Origin: Thioclava nitratireducens
Lineage (GTDB): Bacteria > Pseudomonadota > Alphaproteobacteria > Rhodobacterales > Rhodobacteraceae
Length of the DNA: 64,000 bases
Direction of reading: 5' to 3'
Assembly (NCBI RefSeq): GCF_001940525.2
Contig: NZ_CP019437.1
Location: forward strand, 1,462,501 to 1,526,500
In this document: piece by piece, positions 36,157 to 45,547 of the stretch
Position numbering within the stretch: position 1 is the stretch's first letter
Layout of the letters: each line of letters opens with the position of its first letter
Translations under genes and position numbers: made by a program
The notes under the pieces: model-generated
The model's input: only the letters and a program-made list of their open reading frames with translations
Database searches by the model: none
Told to the model about the DNA's origin: nothing

Positions 36157-36624
36157 ATGAAATTGTCGACCCGCACCGATATTTCCGCGCCCGCCGGTTT
36201 CGTCTTCGGACGGCTCGCGGATTTCGGGAGCTTCGAGCGGGTGGCGATGCGCCGCGGGATCACGCTGAAACGGCTCGATACGCTAAACGAACCGGGCGCA
36301 GGCATGTCTTGGGATATCGGTTTCCGTTTTCGTGGCAAGCAGCGCCAGATGATCACCGATGTGAAGCGTTTCGAAGTGCCGGAACTGATCGTCTACGAGG
36401 GCGTTTCGAACAGTTTCGAGGCGGTGATGGATTTCGATCTCACGGATCTGTCGCGAACCCGGACGCGGTTGCAGGTGGGGCTGGAGTTGAAGCCGCGCAG
36501 TCTCGGCGCGCGGCTGATGATCCAGTCGGCCAAGCTCGGCAAGGGCAACCTCGAACGCCGCTTCAAGGAACGGATCGAGCAATTCGCGCAGGATATCGAG
36601 CGTCAGCACGAGAAGATCGCCTGA
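36157..36624 (+). CDS. SRPBCC family protein
   Basis: A 155-residue START/Bet v 1-like ligand-binding protein. The opening MKLSTRTDISAPAGFVFGRLADFGSFE is the usual beta strand followed by the first helix, and the long C-terminal helix (RFKERIEQFAQDIERQHEKIA) closes the cavity. No active site can be named. It follows nudC by 67 bases and is 12 bases from the convergent pheA. A general role in lipid or ligand binding is likely but not shown. Confidence 0.87.
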   Translation: MKLSTRTDISAPAGFVFGRLADFGSFERVAMRRGITLKRLDTLNEPGAGMSWDIGFRFRGKQRQMITDVKRFEVPELIVYEGVSNSFEAVMDFDLTDLSRTRTRLQVGLELKPRSLGARLMIQSAKLGKGNLERRFKERIEQFAQDIERQHEKIA

Positions 36625-36636
36625 CGCCCGGCCCCC

Positions 36637-37494
36637 TCAGCTCTTGCGTTCCGGTGCGGCCGGGTAGACGCCCAGAATTTCCAGATAACTGGTGAAGTAA
36701 TCCAGTTCCTCGAGCGCGCGCGCCAGCGCCGGATCGTCGGGATGGCCTTCGACATCGGCGTAGAACTGCGTCGCGGTGAAATGCCCGCCGACCATGTAGC
36801 TTTCGAGCTTGGTCATGTTCACGCCATTGGTCGCGAACCCGCCCATTGCCTTGTAGAGGGCTGCCGGGATGTTGCGCACCCGGAAGACGAAAGTGGTCAT
36901 CATCTTCTCGCCACGCGGGCGGGTGTCGGGCTCGGTGCCCATGATCAGGAAGCGCGTGGTGTTATGCGCGTGATCCTCGATATGCCGGGCGAGGATGTTG
37001 AGGCCATACGTCTCGGCGGCCATGTCGGAGGCCAGCACGCCGACGCTGCGGGTCTGTGCCTGCACGAGTTCGGCGGCCGCGCCCGCACTGTCGGCGGCGG
37101 CCTCGCCCCGGATCCCGTAGCGCGCGAGGAAGCTTGCCGCCTGCGGCAGAAGCACCAGATGCGCGCGGACCTTTTCCAGCTCATCGATCTCCACGCCGGG
37201 CAGGGCCATCAGGCTGATATGCACGCGCACGAAGGCCTCGTCGAGGATATGCAGCCCCGATTCCGGCAGCAGGCGGTGAATGTCGGCCACCCGCCCGTAG
37301 GTGGAGTTCTCCACCGGCAGCATCGCGAGATCGGCGTCGCCTTTCTTCACCGAGGCGATCACGTCCTCGAAGGTGCGGCAAGGGACCGGTTCGAGGTCCG
37401 GACGCGCGTCGCGGCAAGCCTGATGCGAATACGCGCCCAACTCGCCCTGAAAAGCGATCCGTCCGGTTCTCGGCGTTTGTCCTTGGCTGCTCAT
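36637..37494 (-). CDS. pheA: prephenate dehydratase
   Basis: A 285-residue enzyme converting prephenate to phenylpyruvate in phenylalanine biosynthesis. The start at 37494 (MSSQGQTPRTGRIAFQGELG) is used; an in-frame start at 37584 would add an unrelated leader. The catalytic domain has GAYSHQACRDA, LPVENSTYGRVADIH and the essential NTTRFLIMG motif. An ACT domain follows (TFVFRVRNIPAALYKAM and LESYMVGG), so feedback inhibition by phenylalanine is expected. No chorismate mutase domain is fused, unlike in E. coli. Confidence 0.95.
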   Translation of the reverse strand: MSSQGQTPRTGRIAFQGELGAYSHQACRDARPDLEPVPCRTFEDVIASVKKGDADLAMLPVENSTYGRVADIHRLLPESGLHILDEAFVRVHISLMALPGVEIDELEKVRAHLVLLPQAASFLARYGIRGEAAADSAGAAAELVQAQTRSVGVLASDMAAETYGLNILARHIEDHAHNTTRFLIMGTEPDTRPRGEKMMTTFVFRVRNIPAALYKAMGGFATNGVNMTKLESYMVGGHFTATQFYADVEGHPDDPALARALEELDYFTSYLEILGVYPAAPERKS

Positions 37495-37702
37495 GGGCAA
37501 TCCCCCCCCGCACTGATCTCGTCTCGCGCCCCTGCCTAGCCCGTGCCTGCGCGGAAGGGAAGAGCCGGGGCGCAGAGGGCTCACGCTGCGTCATCCCCCG
37601 GTCACTCTTCGGAAATCCGATCACATCTGGTAAAGTTCGCTTGATCTAAAGGGCCCTGTGCGGATAGATGCGCGGGACGACGACGCATATCAGGGACGAG
37701 AC

Positions 37703-38251
37703 ATGTTCAACACGATGACCTTCACCAAGGCGGCGGGCGCGTTTCTGGGCGCGTTGCTGTTCTTCCTGCTTACGGCCTGGGCCTCCAGCGCGCTCTACAC
37801 CGTCGGCGAAAGCCACGACGCTTCGGGCGGGAGCGAGCACGCGATGAAGGACATGATGTCCGCAGCGCCCGGCGATCTACTGGCCGCGCCGGAAGAAGGC
37901 GATGGCGCCGCGAAGGAAGAGCAAGTCGCACAGGTCGAACTGGGCACCGGCGATGCCGCCAAGGGCGAGAAGATCTTTGGCAAGTGCAAGGCCTGCCATT
38001 CGCTCGAAGGCAAGAACGGTGTCGGCCCGCATCTCGACGGTGTGGTCGGTCGCCCGATCGCTTCGGTCGCGGATTACTCCTATTCGGACGCGCTCAAGAG
38101 CCATGGCGGCGAATGGACGCTCGAAGCGCTCAACGAGTGGCTGACCAACCCGAAAGACTTCATCCCGGGCAACAAGATGTCCTTCGCCGGTCTCAAGAAG
38201 CCCGAAGACCGCAACGACGTGATTGCCTACCTGCAAGAGCATTCGAACTGA
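37703..38251 (+). CDS. membrane-anchored c-type cytochrome (CycM/c552-like)
   Basis: A 182-residue cytochrome. The start at 37703 is preceded by GGGACGAG. An N-terminal hydrophobic helix (residues 8-28, AAGAFLGALLFFLLTAWASS) probably stays as a membrane anchor. A linker rich in Ala, Glu and Asp leads to a class I cytochrome c domain with the haem-binding CKACHS motif near residue 94 and the Met ligand in PGNKMSFAG near residue 158. Such cytochromes carry electrons from the bc1 complex to cytochrome c oxidase in Paracoccus and Bradyrhizobium. A good terminator follows. Confidence 0.92.
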   Translation: MFNTMTFTKAAGAFLGALLFFLLTAWASSALYTVGESHDASGGSEHAMKDMMSAAPGDLLAAPEEGDGAAKEEQVAQVELGTGDAAKGEKIFGKCKACHSLEGKNGVGPHLDGVVGRPIASVADYSYSDALKSHGGEWTLEALNEWLTNPKDFIPGNKMSFAGLKKPEDRNDVIAYLQEHSN

Positions 38252-38274
38252 GGCAAGCCCTCTCGAAATCTCTC

Positions 38275-38300
38275 AAGGCCGCCTCTTTGGGCGGCCTTTT
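38275..38300 (+). terminator. cytochrome c gene terminator
   Basis: Stem AAGGCCGCC (38275-38283) / GGCGGCCTT (38290-38298), loop TCTTTG, followed by T residues. Confidence 0.85.
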
Positions 38301-38402
38301 GCATTTCCCGCCGTGCTTTACAGATTCGTAACTTGCTCCCTGTGCGCTAAGGCTTTTAGCTAGGCAGACGCGAAAACGCTTTGGAGCAGGGAGCAGGAGT
38401 GC

Positions 38403-40319
38403 ATGGCAAAAGCGCGAGTGGCGAGTAAAGCGATCGATCTGGATTGGACGCAGGTGGCGCCGCGCGCGCTGAGCGGGCTGGTTGCAGCGGGTCTGATCTG
38501 GGCGGGGCTGGCCTTCGGCGCACATGCACAGGATAGCACCCAGGGCAGCGACACGATCATCTCCTACGGGATCGCGACGCTGGGGCATCTGAAGTATCCC
38601 GCCGATTACGCCCATCTCGACTACGTCAATCCGGATGCGCCCAAGGGCGGGGAAATTTCGGAATGGGCGCCGGGCGGCTTCGACAACTACAATCCCTATT
38701 CGATCCAGGGCCGAGCGGCCGCACTGTCCTCGGTGCCGCTGGAGTCGTTGATGGAAGGTACCGCCGACACGGTTGGCGAGCTTTACTGCCTGCTCTGTAA
38801 AAGCCTCGAATATCCGCCGAGCAAGGATTGGGTCACCTTCACCCTGCGCGACGGGATCAAGTTCTCCGACGGCACGCCGCTGACTGCGCAGGATGTGGTC
38901 TTCTCCTACGAGCAGCTGCGCGACAAGGGGCTGAGCTCTTTCCGTGCGGTGATCGCCCAGCAGGTCAAATCCGCTAAGGCGATCGACGACAAGCACATCC
39001 GTTTCGACTTCCAGCCCGATTACCCGCGCCGCGATATCATCCAATCGGTTGCGTCGCTGCCGATCTTCTCCAAGGCGCAGTTCGAAAAGGAGAGCATCGA
39101 CCTGTCGCAGACCTCCCCGGTGCCCTTCATCGGCTCGGGCCCCTACATGTTCGACAGCGTCAAAAGCAATCGCGCGATCACCTGGAAGCGGAATCCCGAC
39201 TATTGGGGCAAGGACCTTCCGATCAACAAGGGCCGCTCGAATTTCGACAAGATCCGCGTCGAGTATTTCGGCGATTACCAGTCGGCCTTCGAGGGCTTCA
39301 AATCGGGCACCTACACCTTCCGCAACGAAGCGAGTTCGATCATCTGGGCCACCGCCTACGACTTCCCGGCGATGCAGTCGGGCGAGGTCGTGAAGGCGGA
39401 ACTGCCCAACGGCAACATCGCCTCTGGGCAGGGCTTCGCGATCAATCTGCGCGAGCCGAAATTCGACGATATCCGCGTGCGCGAGGCGCTCGGTCTCGTC
39501 TTCAACTTCGAGTGGTCGAACGACACGCTTTTCTACGGGCTCTATGATCGGGTCGAGAGCTTCTGGGAAAACTCCAAGCTGCAGGCGCAGGGCAAGCCCT
39601 CGGCGGAGGAGAAGAAAATCCTCGAACCGCTCGCCAAGGATCTGCCTGACGGCATCCTGACCGACGACGCGGTGATCCAGCCGGTCTCGGGCAAGCGCCA
39701 ACTCGACCGCAAGAACATGCGCAAGGCGGCGAAACTGCTCGAAGAGGCGGGCTGGACCGTCGGCGATGACGGGATGCGCCGCAACGACAAGGGCGAGAAG
39801 CTGACCGTTGCGATCCTCAACGACAGCCAGACCTTCGACCGCGTCATCAACCCTTATGTGCAGAACCTGCGCGCGCTCGGCATCGATGCCAGAATGGACC
39901 GCGTCGACGACAGCGAGTATGAAAACCGCCGTCGCAGCCACGACTTCGACATGATCACCACCCATCTGGGGCAGGACGAAATCCCCGGCTCGAACCTGCA
40001 GCAGTATTTCGGCTCGGGCTCGACCGATGACGTGTTCAACGCGATGGGGCTGAAGAACCCGGCGATCGACAAGATGATCCGCATGGTCGAAGAGGCGAAT
40101 ACAGAAGAAGAGCTGTTGCCGCGTGTCCATGCGCTGGACCGCAGCCTGCGCGCCCTGCGCTTCTGGGTGCCGCAGTGGTTCAAGCCCACCTACACGGTCG
40201 CCTATTACGACATGTACGATCACCCGGAAAAACTGCCGCCCTACGCTCTGGGAGAACTGGATTTCTGGTGGTATGACGCCGACAAGGCCAAGAAACTGAA
40301 AGCGAGCGGCGCGCTCTGA
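38403..40319 (+). CDS. yejA: periplasmic oligopeptide/microcin C-type binding protein
   Basis: A 638-residue extracellular solute-binding protein of family 5. The signal peptide is long, with a basic N-terminus and a hydrophobic core that ends in AHA|QDST near residue 43. The mature protein opens with ISYGIATLGHLKYPADYAHL and YVNPDAPKGGEI, typical of YejA. It binds peptides or microcin C-like compounds in E. coli. It heads an operon yejABEF plus a glycosyltransferase. A GGAG stretch lies before the ATG. Confidence 0.93.
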   Translation: MAKARVASKAIDLDWTQVAPRALSGLVAAGLIWAGLAFGAHAQDSTQGSDTIISYGIATLGHLKYPADYAHLDYVNPDAPKGGEISEWAPGGFDNYNPYSIQGRAAALSSVPLESLMEGTADTVGELYCLLCKSLEYPPSKDWVTFTLRDGIKFSDGTPLTAQDVVFSYEQLRDKGLSSFRAVIAQQVKSAKAIDDKHIRFDFQPDYPRRDIIQSVASLPIFSKAQFEKESIDLSQTSPVPFIGSGPYMFDSVKSNRAITWKRNPDYWGKDLPINKGRSNFDKIRVEYFGDYQSAFEGFKSGTYTFRNEASSIIWATAYDFPAMQSGEVVKAELPNGNIASGQGFAINLREPKFDDIRVREALGLVFNFEWSNDTLFYGLYDRVESFWENSKLQAQGKPSAEEKKILEPLAKDLPDGILTDDAVIQPVSGKRQLDRKNMRKAAKLLEEAGWTVGDDGMRRNDKGEKLTVAILNDSQTFDRVINPYVQNLRALGIDARMDRVDDSEYENRRRSHDFDMITTHLGQDEIPGSNLQQYFGSGSTDDVFNAMGLKNPAIDKMIRMVEEANTEEELLPRVHALDRSLRALRFWVPQWFKPTYTVAYYDMYDHPEKLPPYALGELDFWWYDADKAKKLKASGAL

Positions 40320-40351
40320 GCGACCGCCGATAAACGAGCAGAGGGCCGGAC

Positions 40352-41509
40352 ATGGGCGCCTATATCCTGCGGCGATTGCTGATGGTGATCCCCACCTTGC
40401 TGGGAATCATGATCATCAACTTCACGCTGACGCAATTCGTCCCCGGCGGGCCGATCGAGCAGGTCATTGCCCGCGTTCAGGGCGAGGCGGATTCGATGCG
40501 CAACATCTCGGGCGGTGGGGATGCGGGCACGCAGAACCAGGGCGGCGTCGAGGATAGCGGCTATCAGGGGGCGCGCGGCATCTCTCCGGAGCTGCTCAAT
40601 CAGCTCGAAGTGCAGATGGGCTTCGCGCGGATCGTCTGCGATGACGGGTTCACCGGCACGCCCGATCTGGCGGACCCGGCCTGCCACAAGGAGAAGATCC
40701 CGGCCTGGCAGCGCTTCGCGATCATGATGAAGGGCTACCTGACCTTCGATTTCGGCAACAGTTTCTTCCGCAACGAGAGCGTCGTGAACCTTGTGATCGA
40801 CAAGATGCCGGTCTCGATCACGCTGGGCCTGTGGTCGACGATCCTCGCCTATATCATTTCGATCCCGCTGGGCATCCGCAAAGCGGTGCGCGATGGCACC
40901 CCGTTCGACACCTGGACCTCCGGCGCGATCATCGTGGGCTACGCGATCCCGGGCTTCCTGTTCGCGGTGATGCTGATGGTGCTGTTCGCGGGTGGCAGCT
41001 ATTTCAAGATATTCCCGCTGCGTGGTCTGACATCGGACAATTTCGACCAGCTCTCGATGATCGGCAAGGCGCTCGATTACCTGTGGCACATCGCGCTGCC
41101 GGTGACGGCGACGACGATCGCGAGCTTCGCGACCATGACGCTGCTGACGAAGAACTCCTTCCTCGACGAGATCAACAAGCAATATGTGATGACTGCCCGC
41201 GCCAAGGGCTTGGCCGAGAAGAAGGTGCTTTACGGGCACGTCTTTCGCAACGCGATGCTGATCGTGATCGCGGGCTTCCCGGCGCAGTTCCTCGGCATCT
41301 TCTTCGGTGCCTCGATCATCGTGGAGACGATCTTCTCGCTCGACGGGCTGGGCCTTCTGGGCTTCCAGGCGGCGGTGGAGCGCGACTACCCGGTAATCTT
41401 CGGCACGCTCTACATGTTCGGGCTGATCTCGCTCGTCGTGAACATCATCTCCGACATGATGTATGTGTTCGTTGATCCGCGGATCGATTTCGAGAAGAGG
41501 TCCGGCTGA
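40352..41509 (+). CDS. yejB: peptide ABC transporter permease
   Basis: A 385-residue inner-membrane permease of the DppB/OppB class. The first helix (LLMVIPTLLGIMIINFTL) is followed by a long periplasmic segment (about residues 40-130) that is an expansion typical of YejB. The remaining five helices carry the EAA-like loop YVMTARAKGLAEKKVLYGHV near residue 285. It starts 32 bases after yejA, and its last base is the first of yejE (TGATG overlap). It pairs with YejE as the channel of the importer. Confidence 0.94.
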   Translation: MGAYILRRLLMVIPTLLGIMIINFTLTQFVPGGPIEQVIARVQGEADSMRNISGGGDAGTQNQGGVEDSGYQGARGISPELLNQLEVQMGFARIVCDDGFTGTPDLADPACHKEKIPAWQRFAIMMKGYLTFDFGNSFFRNESVVNLVIDKMPVSITLGLWSTILAYIISIPLGIRKAVRDGTPFDTWTSGAIIVGYAIPGFLFAVMLMVLFAGGSYFKIFPLRGLTSDNFDQLSMIGKALDYLWHIALPVTATTIASFATMTLLTKNSFLDEINKQYVMTARAKGLAEKKVLYGHVFRNAMLIVIAGFPAQFLGIFFGASIIVETIFSLDGLGLLGFQAAVERDYPVIFGTLYMFGLISLVVNIISDMMYVFVDPRIDFEKRSG

Positions 41510-42621
41510 TGGCATTGTCTCCTCTCAACCAACGCCGCTGGCGCAACTTCAAGGCCAATCGCCGCGCCTTCTGGTCGGCGATCATCTTCGCGATCCTGTT
41601 CGTGGCCTCGATGTTCGCGGAGTTCATCGCGAACGACAAACCCATCGTGGTCAGCTACCGCGGCGAGCTGTATTTCCCGATCTACAACTTCTACCCCGAG
41701 ACCGCCTTCGGCGGCGATTTCCGCACCGAGGCGATCTATCGCGACCCGACCGTGCAATGCCTGATCGAGACGGGCGGCACCGAGGGTTGCTTCGACGCGG
41801 ACGACCCGAAGGCTTTCGCCAACGAGGCGCTGAAGACGGGCGAGGTCGATGGCGAGAAGATCGAGAAGGGCTGGCTCCTTTGGCCGCCGATCCCCTACAG
41901 CTACAACACGATCAACGATGTGGGCACCGCGCCCTCGGCCCCCGATGCCGATCACTGGTTAGGCACGGATGACACCGCGCGCGATGTGCTGGCGCGGGTG
42001 ATCTACGGCTTCCGCACCTCGGTGCTGTTCGCGCTGATCGTGACCGGGATCGGCTCGATCATCGGGATCGCTGCAGGCGCTGTGCAGGGCTATTTCGGTG
42101 GCAAGGTGGACCTGTTCTTCCAGCGCATTCTGGAGATCTGGTCCTCCACGCCCGCGCTCTACGTGATCATCATCCTCTTCGCGATCCTGGGCCGAAGTTT
42201 CTGGCTGCTTGTCATGGTCTCGATCCTCTTCGGCTGGCCCGCGCTGGTCGGCGTCGTCCGGGCCGAGTTCCTGCGGGCACGCAATTTCGAATATGTCCGC
42301 GCTGCCCGTGCGCTTGGCGTATCGGACCGGGTGATCATGTTCCGCCACATCCTGCCCAATGCGATGGTGGCCACGCTGACCATGCTGCCCTTCGTGATCA
42401 CCGGCGCGATCGGCGCGCTCGCCTCGCTCGACTATCTGGGCTACGGGCTGCCGTCCTCCGCGCCGTCGCTTGGGGAGCTTGCGCTGCAAGGCAAGCAGCA
42501 CCTGCAAGCGCCGTGGCTGGCCTTCTCGGCCTTCTTCACCTTCGCCATCATGCTCTCGCTTCTGGTCTTCGTCTTCGAGGGCATCCGTGACGCGTTCGAT
42601 CCCAGAAAGGTGTTCCGATGA
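41509..42621 (+). CDS. yejE: peptide ABC transporter permease
   Basis: A 370-residue DppC-class permease. A first helix (SAIIFAILFVASMFAEFIAN) is followed by a large periplasmic insertion with YFPIYNFYPETAFGGDFRTE, typical of YejE. The core has the EAA loop YVRAARALGVSDRVIMFRHI near residue 265. The gene begins on the last base of yejB, and its stop overlaps the yejF start by 4 bases. It forms the membrane channel with YejB. Confidence 0.94.
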   Translation: MALSPLNQRRWRNFKANRRAFWSAIIFAILFVASMFAEFIANDKPIVVSYRGELYFPIYNFYPETAFGGDFRTEAIYRDPTVQCLIETGGTEGCFDADDPKAFANEALKTGEVDGEKIEKGWLLWPPIPYSYNTINDVGTAPSAPDADHWLGTDDTARDVLARVIYGFRTSVLFALIVTGIGSIIGIAAGAVQGYFGGKVDLFFQRILEIWSSTPALYVIIILFAILGRSFWLLVMVSILFGWPALVGVVRAEFLRARNFEYVRAARALGVSDRVIMFRHILPNAMVATLTMLPFVITGAIGALASLDYLGYGLPSSAPSLGELALQGKQHLQAPWLAFSAFFTFAIMLSLLVFVFEGIRDAFDPRKVFR

Positions 42622-44228
42622 AACCGGTTCTCGAGGTCGAAAACCTGAAGGTCGCCTTCAGCTCCGAGGGCAAATTCACCCCGGCCGTGAAAGGCGTGAG
42701 CTTCACCGTGAACGCGGGCGAGACCGTCGCGCTGGTGGGCGAGTCCGGTTCGGGCAAATCCGTGACCGCGCTCTCGACCGTGGCGCTGGTCGGCGGCAAT
42801 TCCAAGGTCGAAGGCTCGATCCGCTACGAGGGTCGCGAGATGGTCGGCGCCTCGGAACGTGAACTGATGCGGGTGCGCGGCAACGATATCAGCTTCATCT
42901 TTCAGGAGCCGATGACCTCGCTCAATCCGCTGCACACGCTGGAAAAGCAGATCGGCGAAAGCCTCGCGCTACACCAGGGCGTGACCGGCGAGCAGGCCAA
43001 GAAACGCATCGTCGACTTGCTCGACAAGGTCGGCATACAGAACCCGGCAGACCGGCTGCAGGACTATCCGCACCAGCTTTCGGGCGGGCAGCGCCAGCGC
43101 GTGATGATCGCGATGGCGCTCGCCAATGGGCCGGACCTGCTGATCGCGGACGAACCCACCACCGCGCTCGACGTGACGATTCAGGCGCAGATCCTCGAAC
43201 TGCTGGCCGATCTGAAACGCGACATGGGGATGAGCCTTCTGTTCATCAGCCACGACCTCGGTGTGGTGCGCCGCATCGCGGACCGGGTCTGCGTCATGCA
43301 GCATGGCGAGATCGTGGAGCAGGGGAAGACCGAAGACATCTTCGCCAATCCCAAGCACCCCTATACGAAGAAGCTGCTGGAGGCCGAACCCACCGGCCGC
43401 GCCGAACCGGTGCCCGAGAACGCGCCCGAACTGGTGCGGACCGAGCATCTGAAAATCTGGTTCCCGATCCAGCGCGGTTTGCTGCGCAAGACCATCGGTC
43501 ACGTGAAGGCGGTCAACGACGCCTCGCTTTCGGTGAGGGCAGGGGAGACGCTGGGCATCGTGGGCGAATCCGGCTCGGGCAAGACCACGCTCGCGCTCGC
43601 GATCATGCGGCTCATTCCCTCCGAAGGGCCGATCATCTACGAGAACCAGGACATCTCCAGCTGGCAGGCGAACAAGCTGCGCGCGCTGCGCCGCGACATG
43701 CAGATCGTGTTCCAGGATCCCTTCGGCTCGCTCTCGCCGCGTATGACGGTAGAGCAGATCATCGGCGAAGGTCTGACCGTCCACGGCGTCGAGCCGGGCC
43801 GCAACCGCCGCGAGATGGTCGCCGAGATCATGGAGGAAACCGGGCTCGATCCATCGATGATGGAGCGCTACCCGCATGAATTCTCGGGCGGGCAGCGCCA
43901 GCGGATCGCCATCGCCCGCGCGATGATCCTGCGTCCCAAGGTGGTGGTGCTGGACGAGCCGACCTCCGCGCTCGACATGACGGTGCAGGTGCAAATCGTG
44001 GACCTGCTGCGCGACTTGCAGAAACGCCACGGGCTTGCCTATCTGTTCATCAGTCACGACCTGCGGGTGGTGCGCGCGCTCAGCCACAAGATCATGGTGA
44101 TGAAGCGCGGCGACGTCGTCGAGGCGGGCAACGCGGCGGAGGTCTTCGCCAATCCGCAGACCGCCTATACGCGCCAGCTGATGGTGGCCGCTTTGGGGGA
44201 GAGTTCGCTGACCCCCGAGATTGCATGA
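42618..44228 (+). CDS. yejF: peptide ABC transporter ATP-binding protein (two ATPase domains)
   Basis: A 536-residue protein with two fused ABC ATPases. Domain 1 has Walker A GESGSGKS (near residue 40), signature [15 protein letters not shown] and Walker [13 protein letters not shown]. Domain 2 repeats the pattern ([36 protein letters not shown]). Each is followed by the C-terminal oligopeptide-transporter extension region ([11 protein letters not shown] and [11 protein letters not shown]). It powers YejABE. The end overlaps the next gene by 4 bases (ATGA). Confidence 0.95.
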   Translation: MKPVLEVENLKVAFSSEGKFTPAVKGVSFTVNAGETVALVGESGSGKSVTALSTVALVGGNSKVEGSIRYEGREMVGASERELMRVRGNDISFIFQEPMTSLNPLHTLEKQIGESLALHQGVTGEQAKKRIVDLLDKVGIQNPADRLQDYPHQLSGGQRQRVMIAMALANGPDLLIADEPTTALDVTIQAQILELLADLKRDMGMSLLFISHDLGVVRRIADRVCVMQHGEIVEQGKTEDIFANPKHPYTKKLLEAEPTGRAEPVPENAPELVRTEHLKIWFPIQRGLLRKTIGHVKAVNDASLSVRAGETLGIVGESGSGKTTLALAIMRLIPSEGPIIYENQDISSWQANKLRALRRDMQIVFQDPFGSLSPRMTVEQIIGEGLTVHGVEPGRNRREMVAEIMEETGLDPSMMERYPHEFSGGQRQRIAIARAMILRPKVVVLDEPTSALDMTVQVQIVDLLRDLQKRHGLAYLFISHDLRVVRALSHKIMVMKRGDVVEAGNAAEVFANPQTAYTRQLMVAALGESSLTPEIA

Positions 44229-45451
44229 AGATCCTCTTCGTTCACCAGAACTTCCCGGGCCAGTTCGTACATCTGGCACCGGCTCTGGCCGCGCGCGGGC
44301 ATGACGTTCTGGCTCTGACGGTCGAGACGAACCAGCGCCCCTCGCCGGTGAAGGTGGTGAAATACCGCAAGCCCGAGCCGGTCGAGATGTCCTCGCGGCT
44401 CACGCGCCTTTACGCCGAAAGCGCCGCGCGCGGGGCAAAGGTCGCGCTGGCCGCCCGGCAGCTGCGCGACAGGCACGGCTATGTGCCGGACGTGATCTTC
44501 GGCCATTCCGGCTGGGGTGAGACGCTGTTCCTGCGCGAGGTCTGGCCCGAGGCGAAACTGCTGGTCTATGCCGAGCTGATGTATCGCACGACCGGGATGG
44601 ACACCGATTTCGACGCGGAATTCCAGAAGCCCGGCCTCGAGACCCGGATCTCCACCACCGCGCGCTCGGCCCATCTGATCCAGTCGATGGTACAGGCCGA
44701 TGCGGGGCTTGCCCCGACCGAGTTTCAGGCCGAGACCTTCCCGCCGGAGCTGTGCGCCAAGCTCACCATCTGCCATGACGGGGTGGACTGCGCGCGGCTC
44801 GCGCCGAACCCGCAGGCGCGTTTCACCGTGCCGGAAACCACGCTCACCTTCCGCCCCGGCGACGAGGTTCTGACCTTCGTGAACCGCTCGCTCGAGCCCT
44901 ATCGCGGCTATCACTCCTTCATGCGCGCGCTGCCCGATGTGCTTGCGGCGCGGCCCGAGGCGCATGTGCTGATCGTGGGCGAGGAGGGGCAAAGCTATGG
45001 CGGCCCGCCGAAGGACGCCAAAAGCTGGAAGCAGAAATTCCTGGGCGAGGTGCGCGACCGGCTGGATATGAGCCGCGTGCATTTTCTGGGCCGCATCCCT
45101 TACGGCGATTACGTCGACATGCTCCATGTCAGCCGCACCCATGCCTATCTGACCTATCCCTTCGTGCTCAGCTGGTCGCTGATGGAATCGATGGCTGCCG
45201 GATGTGCGATCGTGGCCTCGGATACCGCGCCGGTGCGCGAGGTGATCACCGACGGGCAGACCGGGCGGCTGGTGGATTTCTTCGATATTCCCGGTTGGTC
45301 GAAGGCGCTGGCCGAAGGGCTGGCGAACCCGCAGACATTCGCCCCGATGCGCGAGGCAGCCCGCACCCATATGTGCGAGCGTTACGATCTGCGCACCCAT
45401 TGCCTGCCGCGCCTGATCGCCTTCGTCGAGGGCGCGATCGCCACCGCCTGA
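44225..45451 (+). CDS. family 4 glycosyltransferase
   Basis: A 408-residue GT-B fold enzyme. The opening [21 protein letters not shown] and GHSGWGETLFLREVWPEAKL correspond to the N-terminal domain of the bacterial family 4 group; the C-terminal domain has the donor-binding loop NRSLEPYRGYHSFMRALPDV, then YLTYPFVLSWSLMESMAAGC with the EX7E-like acidic residues. There is no signal peptide or membrane helix, so it probably works at the cytoplasmic face. The ATG overlaps the yejF stop, so translation is coupled to a peptide importer, an unusual pairing. The donor and acceptor sugars are unknown. Confidence 0.9.
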   Translation: MKILFVHQNFPGQFVHLAPALAARGHDVLALTVETNQRPSPVKVVKYRKPEPVEMSSRLTRLYAESAARGAKVALAARQLRDRHGYVPDVIFGHSGWGETLFLREVWPEAKLLVYAELMYRTTGMDTDFDAEFQKPGLETRISTTARSAHLIQSMVQADAGLAPTEFQAETFPPELCAKLTICHDGVDCARLAPNPQARFTVPETTLTFRPGDEVLTFVNRSLEPYRGYHSFMRALPDVLAARPEAHVLIVGEEGQSYGGPPKDAKSWKQKFLGEVRDRLDMSRVHFLGRIPYGDYVDMLHVSRTHAYLTYPFVLSWSLMESMAAGCAIVASDTAPVREVITDGQTGRLVDFFDIPGWSKALAEGLANPQTFAPMREAARTHMCERYDLRTHCLPRLIAFVEGAIATA

Positions 45452-45504
45452 TCGCGATGCCGACACCAGACGGACTCGACTCCGCATCCTGCGAGACCTA
45501 AAAA

Positions 45505-45519
45505 GAACAAAGCGCGAAC
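45505..45519. promoter_or_regulatory. LexA (SOS) box
   Basis: GAAC (45505-45508), seven bases, GAAC (45516-45519): an exact match to the direct-repeat GTTC-N7-GTTC site (read on the other strand) recognised by LexA in Rhodobacter and other Alphaproteobacteria. It lies 29 bases before the imuB start, so SOS control of the cassette is expected. Confidence 0.85.
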
Positions 45520-45547
45520 AAATGACTCGAACTCTAGGCTCAGCGAC

